Source: Doryteuthis pealeii
Lineage: Eukaryota > Mollusca > Cephalopoda > Myopsida > Loliginidae
Direction: 5' to 3'
Assembly (NCBI GenBank): GCA_023376005.1
Contig: CM042179.1
Location: forward strand, 21,452,393 to 21,516,392
DNA: 64,000 nucleotides
Numbering within the stretch: the first letter of the stretch is position 1; every line of letters begins with the position of its first letter. Position numbers and translations under genes: made by a program. Below, one piece after another: positions 1-12,049 of the stretch. Under the pieces are notes generated by a model that ran no database searches, had not been told where the DNA came from, and saw only the letters and a list, made by a program, of their open reading frames with translations.

Positions 1-770
1 GTTCGATTTTTTTCCACAGAAAAAAAAAAAATAATAATTTATTTCACGCAGAAAATAAAAATATTTAATCACACAAAAGATTGAAAATCTCGTAAAAATT
101 AATTTCTTAAAAAAATTTTTTTTTTTTTTTCAGTTTGATAGAATATAGTACATACCAATTACAGAAGCAAAAAAAAGTTTTAAATTATTAATATTATGAC
201 ATTTTTTTGCACTTTTTATTTCCGATTTCATTAATTTTTCCTAAAAAAACTATTGTTTGGTACGTTATACAATTTCATTGTTATAGTTATTCAGCCTCTT
301 ATCTTTATAGAAAAAAAAGTACCACATTTTTTTTCCACGTCATTTTTTTTATCTCATAAAATAAAATAGGGGGGTGATAGACTTCGTAAAAAAATATTTC
401 CTCTAACATATTTTAGAAAAAAACTATTTCAGATGTATTTACATCCAATGGTAAACATTTATGTAAATTTTTGTGAAAATCGGACCATTAATTGATTTTT
501 CATAGAATTTTTTTAAATCCTCTTATCGTAACTTGTTTTTAGCTACGTTAAATTTCAGTTGATTTATCAGTGCAAAAATGAAAACATTGTTTTTCAATCA
601 TAATTTTCATTATTTTTGTAAGCTTATAAAAAATTTAAAAAATCATCAGGAGTTTATTTAATGTTTTTTTCTTTCGAATGGAAAAATATTTTCAAGAAAA
701 TATTACTTTTTCTGCAAGTTTCATTGTGTTAAATGTAGGGGGGGGGTAAATTGCACAGGGTCAAATTGGT
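1..770. other. AT-rich DNA without a recognisable gene
   Basis: This stretch has long A and T runs and no ORF of note. I see no repeat family here that recurs elsewhere in the window. Confidence 0.6.
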
Positions 771-928
771 GGTACCTAGTGTGTACGCTTGTGTGTTTGC
801 GTGTGACTGTAAGGTCATGTTGTCCTGTCATTTGATTGGTTGCTATGTGTGTGTAGTTGTGTTGTTTGCCTGACTTGTTTTTGTGTGTTTCTGTGTGTAT
901 GTGTGTGCGTGTATTTTTGTTGGTCTAC

Positions 929-974
<46 letters not shown>

Positions 975-985
975 GTTGTGTTATT

Positions 986-1200
986 GGTTATTTCCTATAA
1001 GTCTAACATAAACAAAGGGGAACTAATCTTGACTGATAAATTACTTATTTATTTTCCCTTTAAACTAACCCTAAGCCCTAACCCTAAACCTAACCCCAAA
1101 CCCTAATCCTAACCCCGTCTTCTTTTTTCTTAGTAGATCAATAAATAAATGAATAATTTATAAGTCAAGGGTGTTTATGTTAGACTTATAGGAAATAACC
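986..1200. mobile_element. Foldback element with telomere-like core, 8-bp TSD
   Basis: The two ends are inverted copies of about 60 bp starting GGTTATTTCCTATAAGTC. The element is flanked by GTGTTATT (978-985) and GTGTTATG (1201-1208), an 8-bp TSD with one mismatch. It sits at the edge of a GT microsatellite. No coding capacity is present, so it is non-autonomous. The TSD length suits hAT- or MULE-type transposases; the superfamily is not settled. Confidence 0.75.
1064..1115 (-). repeat. Interstitial telomere-like CCCTAA repeats
   Basis: About eight degenerate CCCTAA-type units (TTAGGG on the minus strand) lie between the arms of the foldback element at 986-1200. They are part of a mobile element, not a chromosome end. 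Confidence 0.75.
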
Positions 1201-1221
1201 GTGTTATGTTATAGCTTATAA

Positions 1222-1227
<6 letters not shown>

Positions 1228-1299
<72 letters not shown>
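1228..1299. repeat. Compound (TA)n(GT)n microsatellite
   Basis: A TA run passes directly into a GT run. Similar AT tracts occur at about 1621-1654 and 2452-2480. Confidence 0.9.
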
Positions 1300-1300
<1 letters not shown>

Positions 1301-1618
1301 CTGTCACTAAATCGACCTTATAGCTATACTTCTTTTTTATTTTTGTATAACAATCTAAGTACCAACAAAATATCTAGTCTATTTTTTTAACTTAGAATAT
1401 TTTTGTAAATGACACTTTTATAACTTGCTGCCGAATTTTCTGCGAACTATAAGACTCAAAGAGGAAATGGGTACGAGGATAAAAGAGCCCATATACCATT
1501 CCTTCTAGTTTAGTACGCCTGTTCAGGTAATTCTATTTTTTAAGAATTTTTTGTTAGACACACTGTGTGTCCATTTCTACTGAAATGTATCAATGGTTAT
1601 CTATTTATTCCACGTATT

Positions 1619-1658
<40 letters not shown>

Positions 1659-1866
1659 GGATGTGGAGGCTGGAAGGAGGAGAATTGATGGGAAAGGTGC
1701 TATAGGCATTTTAAAATGTGTGTACTGCATTGAAAATTAATTTTGCTTAAGGATGGTTTGTATTGTTTTATGTATAAAGCTTCTAGTATTTGGAGTTTTT
1801 GTTTATTTTTTTCTTTGTGCAGAATGTGTGTATTTTCCGTTAGGATATTTCGGTAATTAGAGTGGA

Positions 1867-1869
<3 letters not shown>

Positions 1870-1963
<94 letters not shown>

Positions 1964-1979
1964 GAGAGAGAGAGAGAGA
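1870..1979. repeat. Compound (TA)n(TG)n(GA)n microsatellite
   Basis: Three dinucleotide runs follow each other without interruption: TA, then TG, then GA. Confidence 0.9.
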
Positions 1980-2623
1980 TTGCTATGTTTATAAGTAAAG
2001 AGTGCTCAATATCATTGATAGAGCATGTATATCTAGATTAGGGTAGCAAAGACATGGTCAAAGACGCTTGGTAACTGACAGTTTCTTGCCAATGCGATTT
2101 TCAAACCAAGTGAATTATTTGTGTTCGTGTTTTTCCTTATATGCTGCTGTGTGGTGCAATATGGGAAGGGTCAAACACTTGATTCTAGTTTAGTTTAGTT
2201 TGCTTGATTCTTGTTTAATTTGTAATTCATGGTGGGGAGGCTGGTTTTATTTGTGTGGGGCTTCATGGGAAGGGTCAATCACATGAGTCATTATTGTAAG
2301 GATAGTTTACTTTGTGGGGCATGAGAAAAAGGTTGGTTTTCTTTGTATGAGATTTAAGGGAGGGCGTTTTAATCTACTGTTGTATCAATTTCACGATTTG
2401 CTACTTTATTTTTCCTTCATGAATATATATTTACCCACATATATGTTAACTTATATATATATATATATATATATATATACTTGCAACACTGAGTTTCATG
2501 AATTGTCAATTAATATTCTTTTTCACTTTTTACTTTCTATTATTAATATATTTGCTCTACACTTTTTGTATTTTTGTTCATTTCTTACTGAATTTACTGC
2601 TGTTTTATGCATTCTAATTTATA

Positions 2624-2645
2624 ATATATATATATATATATATTA

Positions 2646-2702
<57 letters not shown>
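2624..2702. repeat. (TA)n microsatellite
   Basis: A long TA tract is interrupted once by TTATGA. The open frame running through it encodes only Ile-Tyr repeats and is not a gene. Confidence 0.9.
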
Positions 2703-2706
<4 letters not shown>

Positions 2707-3171
2707 TATTCTGACCTTTACCACTCATAATTCACAAATAATATAAACTAATGAATCTTCTGCACTCCAGACGTATGCTCCCTTCCAACAACTTCTGGAA
2801 CATCTGCATTTGGGGATCAAATTGCCTCATGAATGTTTTTCCTCCCATTACAATCTTGGACTTTTTAAGTCCAGGATTAATAAGTGACTTAACCTGTCTT
2901 AGTTTGCATTTATTATTTTCGTAATGCACTTTACTTACATCTTTGCCCCTCATTTGTCTTTTTTTTTTACTCTTTGCCTACAGGGATAAACTGACCTTGC
3001 ATCGGGTGACTTTTAGTGTTAAGAAAAATAAAAAGTAAGTGATTATACCTGCTAACAATTTAATGAGAAATTCTTCATTGTGAACCCCTTGCTTGCTGTA
3101 TGAATGTGAAGTAAAAGTCAGTTCTGTCAGTAGCAACATCTATTCTCGAGGGATATTCTGAGTTCATTTCA

Positions 3172-3558
3172 AGATCTGCTTCAAAATTAAGTCACACTCG
3201 CACGCTACAACATGAGAGTAGGATTCAATCTTTTCTATTATCGATATAGCACCTTGCTGTGTCTATCAACAAAACACTTGACGTAGACTTTTATTCAAGT
3301 ATGAAGTACGACAACCCCCTATGGTCTATTATTGTGACCTCTTCCACAAAACTTCCACTGAAATACACTTCCTTGTAAAAATCGACTAAAATTCAGCTTT
3401 CTTCATAGAAACATTCATTTAAAGATCTGCTTCAAAATCAAGTCACACTAGCACGCTATAACCTAAGAGTAGGAGTCGATATTTTCTATTATCGATATAC
3501 CGCCTTGCTGTGTCTCTCAACAGAACATTTGGCGTAGATTTTTATTCAAGTATGTAGA
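3172..3558. repeat. Two direct repeats of about 136 bp
   Basis: Positions 3172-3308 and 3423-3558 are diverged direct copies, both starting AGATCTGCTTCAAAAT and ending TTTATTCAAGTATG, with a period of 251 bp. The 115-bp spacer is unrelated to the repeat. I do not recognise the family and see no coding potential. Confidence 0.7.
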
Positions 3559-3865
3559 CCCGTGTTACCCACTGTGGAGCACAATTTGATCTTTAGTGTG
3601 TGTGGGGGGGGGGGGTCGAAAATGAGTTTTTATTAACAGTGTTTTATTTCTAGTGATTCTGTGTGCGTGTACACGAGTAAATATATATGGTGCATGTACA
3701 GTATACATACATGAAAATATTTTTGTATGTGTGTACATATGTAATTACGTATTTCAGGCCTCATTCATGTGAATAGTTACCATTTTAAATAATAAGAATT
3801 ATATGTCACAGGAGAGGGGTCATCTGGATTTTAGAAACGCTTAGGTGGGGTATGCCCCCCCCCCC

Positions 3866-3895
3866 AAAAAAAAAAAGGTTGGTTACCACTGATGT
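3866..3895 (-). mobile_element. Possible isolated hAT terminus
   Basis: On the minus strand this reads CAGTGGTAACCAACC followed by a T run, which resembles Charlie-type hAT ends. I could not find a matching left end. A related motif lies at about 52380-52396. Confidence 0.3.
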
Positions 3896-3998
3896 AGATT
3901 TATCAAACCATGCAACATATTCTCATATAGCTTTTTTTAAATCTCATTCAATAAACGTTATTATTTCTACAAGCAAAAAAAAAAAAACACACACACAC

Positions 3999-4757
3999 AA
4001 GAACGCCCTCTGGATGGCATAAAATTAATTTTTGAAAGATATTACCTGAGGGGGTTGGAGTTAAAAATTCAATGTTAAAGGGTTTGTATCATAACTAAGT
4101 AAAATCATCAAATTTATTAAAGGAGTAAAAAAGAATGAAACAATTAGAAATGAAACAGTTAGTTCTGTCTCCCTCAAATGAAATGTTGCGTGCATCTATT
4201 AATTATTAATCAATAATCAGCTGGGAAAATTTGGCTCAAGACCGCCCTCGGTGGCGGCAGAATCTCCATAGAGGACTGTACATGTCAGAAGTCACCCTGA
4301 TACAACATCATGAAGCTAAGAGGTCCATAAGAAAGCAATGGCAACAAAGCATCGGAACATCATCATCTACAGGGACAACCTACAAATGCAAAATCTGTGG
4401 TCGAGAATGTTTCTCAAACATAGGACTTCATAGTCACAGGAGGCGCTGCAACCTCAGGGGCACACAAAAACTTTTATCATAGTCTTTCGAGACTGAATTG
4501 CCAATGAATGAATGAATTAATTAATTATTTTAGATATTTTTCACAATAAAGTTTACACAAAATCGTAGGTATTTATCTATTTGTAAACTTTTTAGTTAAC
4601 CTCTTGTTACTGAAAACAGGGTGAGAGTACAAAGTAGTTTTTAAAACTGATTGCAGGGTTGTTCTGTATTCTATGTATTGGCGATTTTCGGTATTGTGAC
4701 GTAAGCATGGACGTAGTTTCTGTTACAGACAAATGGAGACTTAATCTCCATTATTAA
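3999..4757 (+). mobile_element. TGACGTAA repeat family, copy A, interrupted
   Basis: This is the most diverged of four copies (others at 12935, 33839 and 53572). The left part begins near CGCCCTCTGGATGGCATAAA. The right part contains GTGACGTAAGCATGGACGTA and ends CTCCATTATTAATAGA. The middle is interrupted by a LINE 3' end at 4228-4545. No TIRs or ORF are visible, so the class is unknown. Confidence 0.65.
4228..4545 (+). pseudogene. LINE ORF2 C-terminal fragment with CCHC finger
   Basis: The fragment reads AQDRPRWRQNLHRG and later CKICGRECFSNIGLHSHRRRC. This is the pattern found just before the stop codon of many non-LTR retrotransposon ORF2 proteins. The stop is followed by a short 3' UTR and a GAAT-rich tail. 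It is a 5'-truncated insertion inside the TGACGTAA repeat. A second member lies at 52430-52630. Confidence 0.75.
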
Positions 4758-4762
4758 TAGAA

Positions 4763-4985
4763 TATCGTGGCGTAACGGTTACCATTGTTGCTAATGCCTT
4801 TGTGTAAGGCATGAATCAACCCCTTCTCTCTTCAGGTGAAATAGTACTGCAGACTGGGCTCTTTATCCTAGGTATAGCAACCGATATAGAAGAGAAACTC
4901 TAAGATCCAAATCAAATGTACTCTGCTTAAAAAAATATTCTTGTGTCGCATCCTACCCGTGGCGAACAGGTTAGGTAAATTTATA
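4763..4985 (+). mobile_element. SINE2 copy, diverged
   Basis: A GTGGCGTAACGGTTAC A-box region is followed by the SINE2 body motifs GCAGACTGGGCTCTTTA and GAGAAACTC. The end reads TCGCATCCTACCCGTG. The B-box region is deleted. Confidence 0.65.
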
Positions 4986-5012
4986 ATCCAACAGAGTTTT
5001 ATGCAGTTCTAT

Positions 5013-5014
<2 letters not shown>

Positions 5015-5101
<87 letters not shown>
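5015..5101. repeat. Compound (AC)n(AT)n microsatellite
   Basis: An AC run passes into an AT run, directly beside the left arm of the inverted repeat at 5102. Confidence 0.9.
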
Positions 5102-5106
<5 letters not shown>

Positions 5107-6041
5107 AATGGGTACAAGAGATAACCTACTCGATTTTCACCATAAGGATCTTCAGGGTTAAATCCACTGAATTAATCGAGACACCGATTAATAGCAGTCG
5201 ATCTCACGTGTGTGGTCAATGCATTAAAATGTTCGTTGTGAAAGAACGCTGGCTTTCGATTCAATGTATAATGGATAAAGTGTAAATTAGAAGTTAAAAA
5301 TTAAAATTAAAATTGAAAAATTTTAATTTTTTTTAAATTTAGAAAATTTAATTTTTTTTAAATTTAAAAAATCTAATTTTTCAATCTTAATTTTAATTTT
5401 TAACTTATAATTTACATTTTATCCAGTTTTAATTTATTAGGCCTTTCAATTTTAATAGCAATACAAAAACACCAAGATTTCAACTCCAATTAAAACATAT
5501 TCGAATAAATAAATTTAAACATGTTTTAACAAAACCAAAATTCATTCAACATGCATTGCCCTTTGATCTTATTTTTAACTTATTTTTAATTTATTTTAAA
5601 CCTCGATTATAATAACAAAATTATCGTGAATGCATTTTACACCTATACATATCACTACGCTCACTCCATAACAACTCTAATAAAAAGAAACAATATAAAT
5701 AGATTTTAACCCCCCCCCTTTCTCTCTTTCCCATTTATCCTTTTTTTTAAAAAAACATTATGACACATACAATTGTTAGACAGCTGCATCCTAGTAAATA
5801 GATTAACACAAATTAATTCTAACTTACTGTTTACTTTTTGAATCCCATAATAAATCAACATCCGGTGTGAGACTTTTTGAATCGAAAGTCAGCGTTCTTT
5901 CGCAACGAACATTTTAATGCAATGACCACACACGTGAAATCGACTGCTATTAATCGGTGTCTCGATTAATTCAGTGGATTTAACCCTGAAGATCCTTATG
6001 GTGAAAATCGAATAGGTTATCTCTTGTACCCATTTTATAAT
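5102..6041. repeat. Long inverted repeat, about 160-bp arms
   Basis: The left arm (about 5102-5262) and right arm (about 5880-6041) are inverted copies. Both contain GGTTAAATCCACTGAATTAA and CGATTAATAGCAGTCGAT. The spacer holds a second AT-rich palindrome at about 5285-5420. The right flank, with TTTGCTCTACTTAGTATTGA, recurs near 51400 and, inverted, near 51780. No protein is encoded, and the class is unknown. Confidence 0.75.
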
Positions 6042-6155
6042 AAATTTGCTCTACTTAGTATTGAGCACTTTGTATTTGTTATGTCGCTGACTTACCCCTC
6101 TGAATTCTACACTTACTAACCATCATGACCAAATTCACCGGTAAGTCAACTTTTC

Positions 6156-6191
<36 letters not shown>

Positions 6192-6436
6192 AATGAGAGA
6201 ACAAAACTCAGACAAAAATGTGTAGTATATTTCGCTGGAACATTAAGTTCCGCTTCCTCAAACCTTTATTGAATCACTAGGATCATACAAGTGTTTTATA
6301 GAAGGGGGAAGTAGGTAGGTGGGTAAGTTTTGTGGCGAGGGAAAGAATTTGATTGCTTATATGAGACATCTTTGGGGAGATAAGGAAGGAGATAGAAGGG
6401 AAAGGAGTAGGTAGAAAAAATGAATGGTGAGGACAT

Positions 6437-6539
6437 CAGATAGGGGAGGGGAAGTAGCCATTGAGTGAAAGGTATAGTAAACTATTCCTTTCACTCAAAT
6501 CTCTTTCCAAGAAATGGCTACTTCCCCTCCCCTTATCGG
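6437..6539. repeat. Hairpin-forming inverted repeat
   Basis: The arms GATAGGGGAGGGGAAGTAGC and GCTACTTCCCCTCCCCTTATC pair. An inner TGAGTGAAAGG / CCTTTCACTCA pair is nested inside them. Confidence 0.75.
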
Positions 6540-7291
6540 AAATTCAACAGAGAATTATCTTCCCCTGTCGCTAGGGGGGAAATCGCCAACAGGAGGTTGG
6601 TGCGAGAATCAAACCAAACTTTATTTATCAGGGAGCAGTCACCAAGGGATGTCGCAAAAATAAGCGTTCCCTAGACTTTACTTGTCTACAGGCCATCGAC
6701 CTGGACGGAGGCGTTTTTTAACAGCATACTTTCTGAAGGCCGTTTCGACAGCAAACTTCTCAGAAGGCTGAGGACCTAAATAGTCTACTTAAAAGGAGCC
6801 CCATCCACCGTCATTTAAAAGAATAGTTACCCAGGCGAGAAGCTTCTAAAATAGCATCCCCTACTTTACTTATCGGACGAGAACCGACAAAACGGACGCG
6901 TCTCTAGAGAACTCTACCACCAGCAAACTTTCTAGGCATTATATCATCATACAACAGAAGGCTGTCACAATAGCATACTACAGAAGGCTAAAGAACGAGA
7001 AACGACCAGACGAAGCGTCTTAACAACATTCCAACCAGCAACCAGAATACTCTTGTTATCACCACTTCTCTAACGAACAGTATTTCACCTCACAGATAAG
7101 TCCTGTAGCAAATACCATTAAAATTTGCAACAACATTTCTGTACCTTTTGATAATACAAGTGTCTGCATTTTATACTCGTATTTGTTTCCTTCTTTCGGC
7201 CGAAATAGCCAACTACGGAGAATAAGGGCTCCAACGAATCCCCGTAAATACTCTTACACTATCTATTTTACCTCATTCTGTCGGATTCATT

Positions 7292-7292
<1 letters not shown>
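6540..7292. other. Unclassified sequence with recurring short motifs
   Basis: Base composition is more balanced than in the surroundings. Short phrases such as CAGCAAACTT, AGCATACT and AGAAGGCT recur irregularly. No long ORF or known family was recognised. It ends at a TA microsatellite (about 7293-7336). Confidence 0.4.
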
Positions 7293-7339
<47 letters not shown>

Positions 7340-7499
7340 CTAATAATATTGTTAGATGTAAAATAAAGGGTCTACTATGGTTTCAATCAAAAAAGGATTT
7401 CCTCAGGACCCTACTCTACATTAACCAAGTCGATGTAATTCCTAAGGAATAATAACAATAATATTATTAGTATTGTGATACTGTGGTTGAAGACGAACA

Positions 7500-8220
7500 T
7501 GGTCAGAATAAATAAATAAATAAGAAAGAGAGTAGGTTAAGGTCCGGCATAAGTAAAAGGGGTGGGTGGCTGACCTTTTTACAAATCCAAAAATTAGGTC
7601 GTAAAGTTTAAAGAGACCTGTATGCCACCATGAAATGGGACCACTTGGTGATAATACCCAGGTATTAAAAGCAAAAAGGATTTTTTAGGAGAAATTCTCT
7701 TTTGAAAAAATTAATGATCAACATATTGAAGACGGATTGTCTGGAAAAATATTTAAGTACTTTAATTTTAAGGGTTAATGGCGACTAGAAGTCGGCGATT
7801 TATTTAAGTCCTGGCCATTTGTGTGGTCCGGAGAAGATGGTTTGGGGAAAGGGAATTTGACATAAATACAACTAAACTCAAGCCTAAGAGTTACAACTCG
7901 GCCGTTGAAGTGTCAAGATCGCCGGTAGGGGTAGACAGTAGCAGCCAGCGAGTATCAACACACCCTTCTTCCATGTGTCTTGTTTACACTTGGTGTTGTT
8001 GTTGTTTTGTTCTTAATCCTTGTGAGCCTGTTTTCCGACTCGTGCTTTAAATTCGGCCAGTACATAATTCACAACGTTGGGATCTAGACAAGTACATCGA
8101 AAGAGCAGAGTACAGAACAGGTCTTCTCACAGTATTATTACTCTATATTTTTAATATATTGAGCACTTTTGGATTATTTACTGATGCCACTGCGACGGAA
8201 AAGTTAATGCGGCAATCGGA
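7500..8220. other. No recognised gene or repeat
   Basis: Sequence of mixed complexity. A 75-codon frame at 7823-8050 has no recognisable domain and I do not call it. Confidence 0.45.

Positions 8221-8272
<52 letters not shown>
8221..8272. repeat. (TA)n microsatellite
   Basis: A clean TA tract. About 80 bp downstream, 8340-8455 resembles one arm of the palindrome at 22686-22950 (shared GACGGTTTRTTAAG and TTGCTCTGTAT). Confidence 0.85.
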
Positions 8273-8275
<3 letters not shown>

Positions 8276-8728
8276 AAATCCGTCTGATGACGCTAGGACT
8301 CATTTTTTGAGTCTCTGGTTGAAATAAAAAAAATAAACGTGATGACGGTTTGTTAAGTTTTTCTTTCTTTGAGAGTTGAATATTGCTCTGTATATAATCT
8401 AATTTATTTATTATTACACATTGAGCTCCCTTTAGCGATTTATAAAAATCTTTGTATCAAAATGTATGTTAGCACGTACAAGAGCATACAGTATGGTTGC
8501 ACAGTGAGATTTCGGTGATCCCAAATAGAATCATCCCTAACTTACCAGTCATTTGGGTTACCTCACACACACACGCACACACACACACACACACACACAC
8601 CAAAAGGGACAGATAAGTTCTGAAGAAGGGGTGTAACATCCCCGAAATATTTACGAAATAAAACGAAACTTAACATTCAAAAACTGAGTTTCTTATATTT
8701 CACACCTAATGCTTCATACTAAATCCGA

Positions 8729-8829
<101 letters not shown>

Positions 8830-9514
8830 TTGGTTTCAAAGTATATTCTATTTTTTATTTGTTTTAACGAACCTTTGTCTCTTGGGAAAATTACTGCTAA
8901 AAGATTGAAGGGAGACTGACCTTAGCCTTTTACTTTGTCGCATACACCCACTGAAATTGTGAGCATTCACTCTAAAAATAGCAATGTTAATTTCAAAGTT
9001 TGTAGTGAAGTTAACAAATTTGGTCATGCTTTAATCGTAAACTCTAGGATTTAATGCCTTTAAGTTTTGCATTTCCTTTGGTATTTATTTCATTTGGTCT
9101 GGATCATAAAAAAATGCATGTTTTTGCATATTTTCATTAAAGTACACGAGTTTACAAAACTATTTTAAGTGCTTAAATCAAAATAAAACATTTTTTGACT
9201 GTAGACCTCTGAAATTTTCTCAGGATTATAACTGACCTCATTAGAGGCAATAAATTCGCTCTGTTTATTATTTCTTTAGGTTATCATCATCATCTCCATC
9301 TCCATCATCATCATCATTATCATCATCACCATCATCATTAATGTCAGCAGCAGCATGTGCAGCCTGTGTGTGCAGATTTCTGTATTTCTAAAAGTAATTA
9401 TTTCTTGCCGGCATATCGTTCATTTTAATTTACCCAATGACTACGTATTTGTTTCGTATTATTTATATACTTTTCAATTATTATATAAATCATAATCATT
9501 TGCACGGATTCTCA

Positions 9515-9516
<2 letters not shown>

Positions 9517-9594
<78 letters not shown>
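9517..9594. repeat. (CT)n microsatellite
   Basis: About 39 uninterrupted CT units form the left border of the dispersed repeat at 9596. Confidence 0.9.
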
Positions 9595-9595
<1 letters not shown>

Positions 9596-9596
<1 letters not shown>

Positions 9597-10015
9597 CCCG
9601 TCCCTATTGGTCATTATCCCTGGCATGTCTTCCGCACAGCATCCAAAATCCGCACAGTGCTGATTAATGAAGTATTTTGCTAGTCGGCCTACACTGGAGC
9701 GTCCATGTGTAGATATCCATGTGAGAACGTCACTAATGAGTTCGTCTTTGCTTCTACAGCATGTCTTGTTCGCCTTACTTTGATGGTTTGTGCGACAGGA
9801 GGTAAGTGGCCGTACAGCTGCTTTTCATGGGGTGCAGCTACCATGATTTATTCAGGACAGGAGACAGCGTCATTGTGCAGTCCCCTTTCTATCTAGCTTT
9901 TTCTCTAAGCTTTTCGTTAGAGTCCAAGTGGTGCAGACAGACAGTAGTACTGACACGGCTACATTTTGGAAGAATTAGCACTTTATTTTATCAGCGAGAT
10001 CAGATTTCCATAGGA
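9596..10015. repeat. Unclassified dispersed repeat, copy 1
   Basis: This copy matches 19420-19790 in order. Shared phrases include GTCCATGTGTA, AGCATGTCTTGTT and CATCTAGCT-type motifs. An ATC-rich leader at about 9283-9350 has a counterpart at 19375. The short ORFs are not conserved between copies, so it is not a gene. Confidence 0.65.
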
Positions 10016-10288
10016 CGATAATCTGTCTATAAGTGTTGATACTTTTCCGATACTTATATTGATATCACTTTCTGCAGATAAGATATTGTCATGTAAGATA
10101 TTGAGATATTGCTATGTAAACTGATAATTATCTACATAAAAATCAGTACTCCTATTTGGACCTGATCCTAAAATCAAAGTGCATAATACTACTTTTGCCA
10201 ATTATCGATGTACGTGTAGAAGTCTCAGTTATTTCAATAAAGTGTACAGATAAAAGATATATTTCAGTAGGAATAATATAGAACATTT

Positions 10289-10557
10289 ATCTATATTAAG
10301 TAAAGTCAACGGGGCGGCCTAAAGTCGGTATCAGCCAGTCAGCGAGGGAGTCTATCCCCTTTTCAATAGCGCTAGACCAAGGAGATTGTTTTAGCATCTG
10401 AGGTGGAGCGCCACACCTACCATCAGCTCCTTACTTTACCGCACAGATCCCTGTGCTACTCATACGCTGAGTTGGCGAGGATCGGTATCGAACTAGGAAC
10501 CTTGTGGTTTCTATCCGAACGCTCTACCGACTGAGCTAACCCGGCCCATCTATATTA
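10289..10557 (-). mobile_element. SINE1 copy with 10-bp TSD
   Basis: Read on the minus strand, a tRNA-like head has A box TAGCTCAGTCGG and B box GTTCGATACC. A body with GATCTGTGCGGTAAAGTAAG follows, then a tail towards GACTTTACTTA. Identical ATCTATATTA lies at 10289-10298 and 10548-10557. The right TSD copy includes the first two bases of the TAGG element, so the SINE inserted after that element. Confidence 0.9.
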
Positions 10558-11595
10558 GGTATACCCCAAATTGGCCTAAAATCCGTTTTTGACAAAATGA
10601 ATTTAGCCCCTACAGAACATAATTTACCAAAAATCAGAGAATTATCGGATTTTAATTAAATTTTCAGTGTTGATTTATCAATGAATGAACTTTATAGTGC
10701 ATTATTTATTTTATTTCAAAACTTTCTCATTTTTTTTTTTCAGATCACTTAATTTTGACCCCCTCCTTATTTTTGGGGTGTAAAGTTGTTCCTTGTTTGA
10801 TACTAATTACAGTATAAATAAAAAGATAAAAGACCGAAGTTGTAAATAGAAAAAAAATTTTAAGGGGAATATTTTATAAGAAAATAAGTACCGAAAATCG
10901 GAAAATAAAATGTAAAAAAAAAAAAAATAATTTTTTGGAGATTTCTTTTTTACTCATTTCGATAATTATTTAATTGGCTATTATCTTATAAAAGAAAAAA
11001 TATACATCGATATTTTATCTGCTTAAAAGGAGGGGGGGGCTAAAATTTCAATAGAGTTTTTCTTCAAAACGTATACTTTGTTTGACTAAAATAAGGTTTG
11101 CATTAAATAGATATTTATTTCTAGAATCTAAAAATATAACATTCTAAACTTAACATCAGAATATGTTTTATTTTAAATGAATTTTATATATTATTTTTTC
11201 ATAGCAAAAATATCTAATTAAAGTTTTGAAATAAAATAACTGATGCATTATAAAATTCATTAATTGATAAATCAATACTGAAAATTTCATTAAAATCGGA
11301 TAATTCCCTGATTTTAGCTAATTTTTTTTTTTTTTTTTTTTTGCAATCGCAAAAGTTACATTAAATTTGTAAACAAGCCATTTAAAACGATCCCAAATGC
11401 CGAACGGATCGAAATTAACAAAAAAAATCCTTTTAAATGTATTAAAAATAAATTGCATATGTAATGATATTTTTCTTTTTTTTAATGATGGTTACTACTT
11501 ATCGGTTTAGACAAAGTTTGACCTTAAATAATAGATTTAATTAATTTTAATTCGTTTTTAAAAATGAATAGCAGACGAATTTTGGGGGCTACCTA
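10556..11595. mobile_element. TAGG...CCTA TIR element, copy 1, 8-bp TSD
   Basis: The termini are TAGGTATACCC and its diverged inverse. Subterminal inverted arms of about 100 bp carry AATCAGAGAATTATCGGATT and its complement. ATCTATAT flanks both ends (10548-10555 and 11596-11603). The interior is AT-rich and non-coding, so the element is non-autonomous. A second copy lies at 37953-38933 and a fragment at about 25600. Confidence 0.8.
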
Positions 11596-11859
11596 ATCTA
11601 TATAATTAAGTCTATTGTCACCTGTTTTTTTTACAATCAAAGTTTATATTATGTCCATGATTTCTGTTACTCAACTTAGACAGTAGTCGCACACATTTGT
11701 TATCATTATATCTCGAAATTGTAAAGCATATTTCCAGCAATAACGTCATAGACAAAACAAGACTCACACTTTCAATGTTTTCTGCTGTCAAACGCATACT
11801 TGCCCTTGGGGTAAGAGAAACAGATAATCAGGATGACAACAAAGATTGAAAGCTAATGC

Positions 11860-12005
11860 AGACAGTTCACAGAAGACGTAGGACGACGACAGATGATGGA
11901 CAAGATCGCATTCTAAAGAATGCTACCAGACAGGCTTCTTATAGACACTTTGAAATCTCAAAGAACTGCTTGGCTAGGTGGAATGTTCAAAGAACATAAC
12001 ACTTA
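11860..12005 (+). pseudogene. Possible Tc1-like transposase remnant
   Basis: One frame reads RRRTTTDDGQDRILKNAT and continues to NCLARWNVQRT. The spacing resembles the helix-turn-helix of Tc1-like transposases. It is short and isolated, so the call is tentative. Confidence 0.25.
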
Positions 12006-12049
12006 GAGGTCATATCACAGCCATAAGCAATATACATAATTATTTTTTT

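Noticed and set aside
1064..1115. Telomere at a chromosome end
   Set aside because: Only about 50 bp, degenerate, and enclosed in a TSD-bounded foldback element.
2314..2706. A 130-codon frame rich in Ile-Tyr
   Set aside because: Most of it is translated TA microsatellite; no domain and no non-repeat core.
8283..8330. Hammerhead ribozyme-like CTGATGA...GAAAT arrangement
   Set aside because: The stem is weak and bulged, and the expected GAAAC and cleavage-site helices are not formed.
9705..10021. Two overlapping frames of 63 and 71 codons
   Set aside because: They sit in a dispersed repeat whose other copy at 19420-19790 does not keep them open.
10520..10547. tRNA-like sequence with A and B boxes
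   Set aside because: It recurs in many copies with a common body and tail, so it is a SINE head, not a tRNA gene; cloverleaf pairing is poor.
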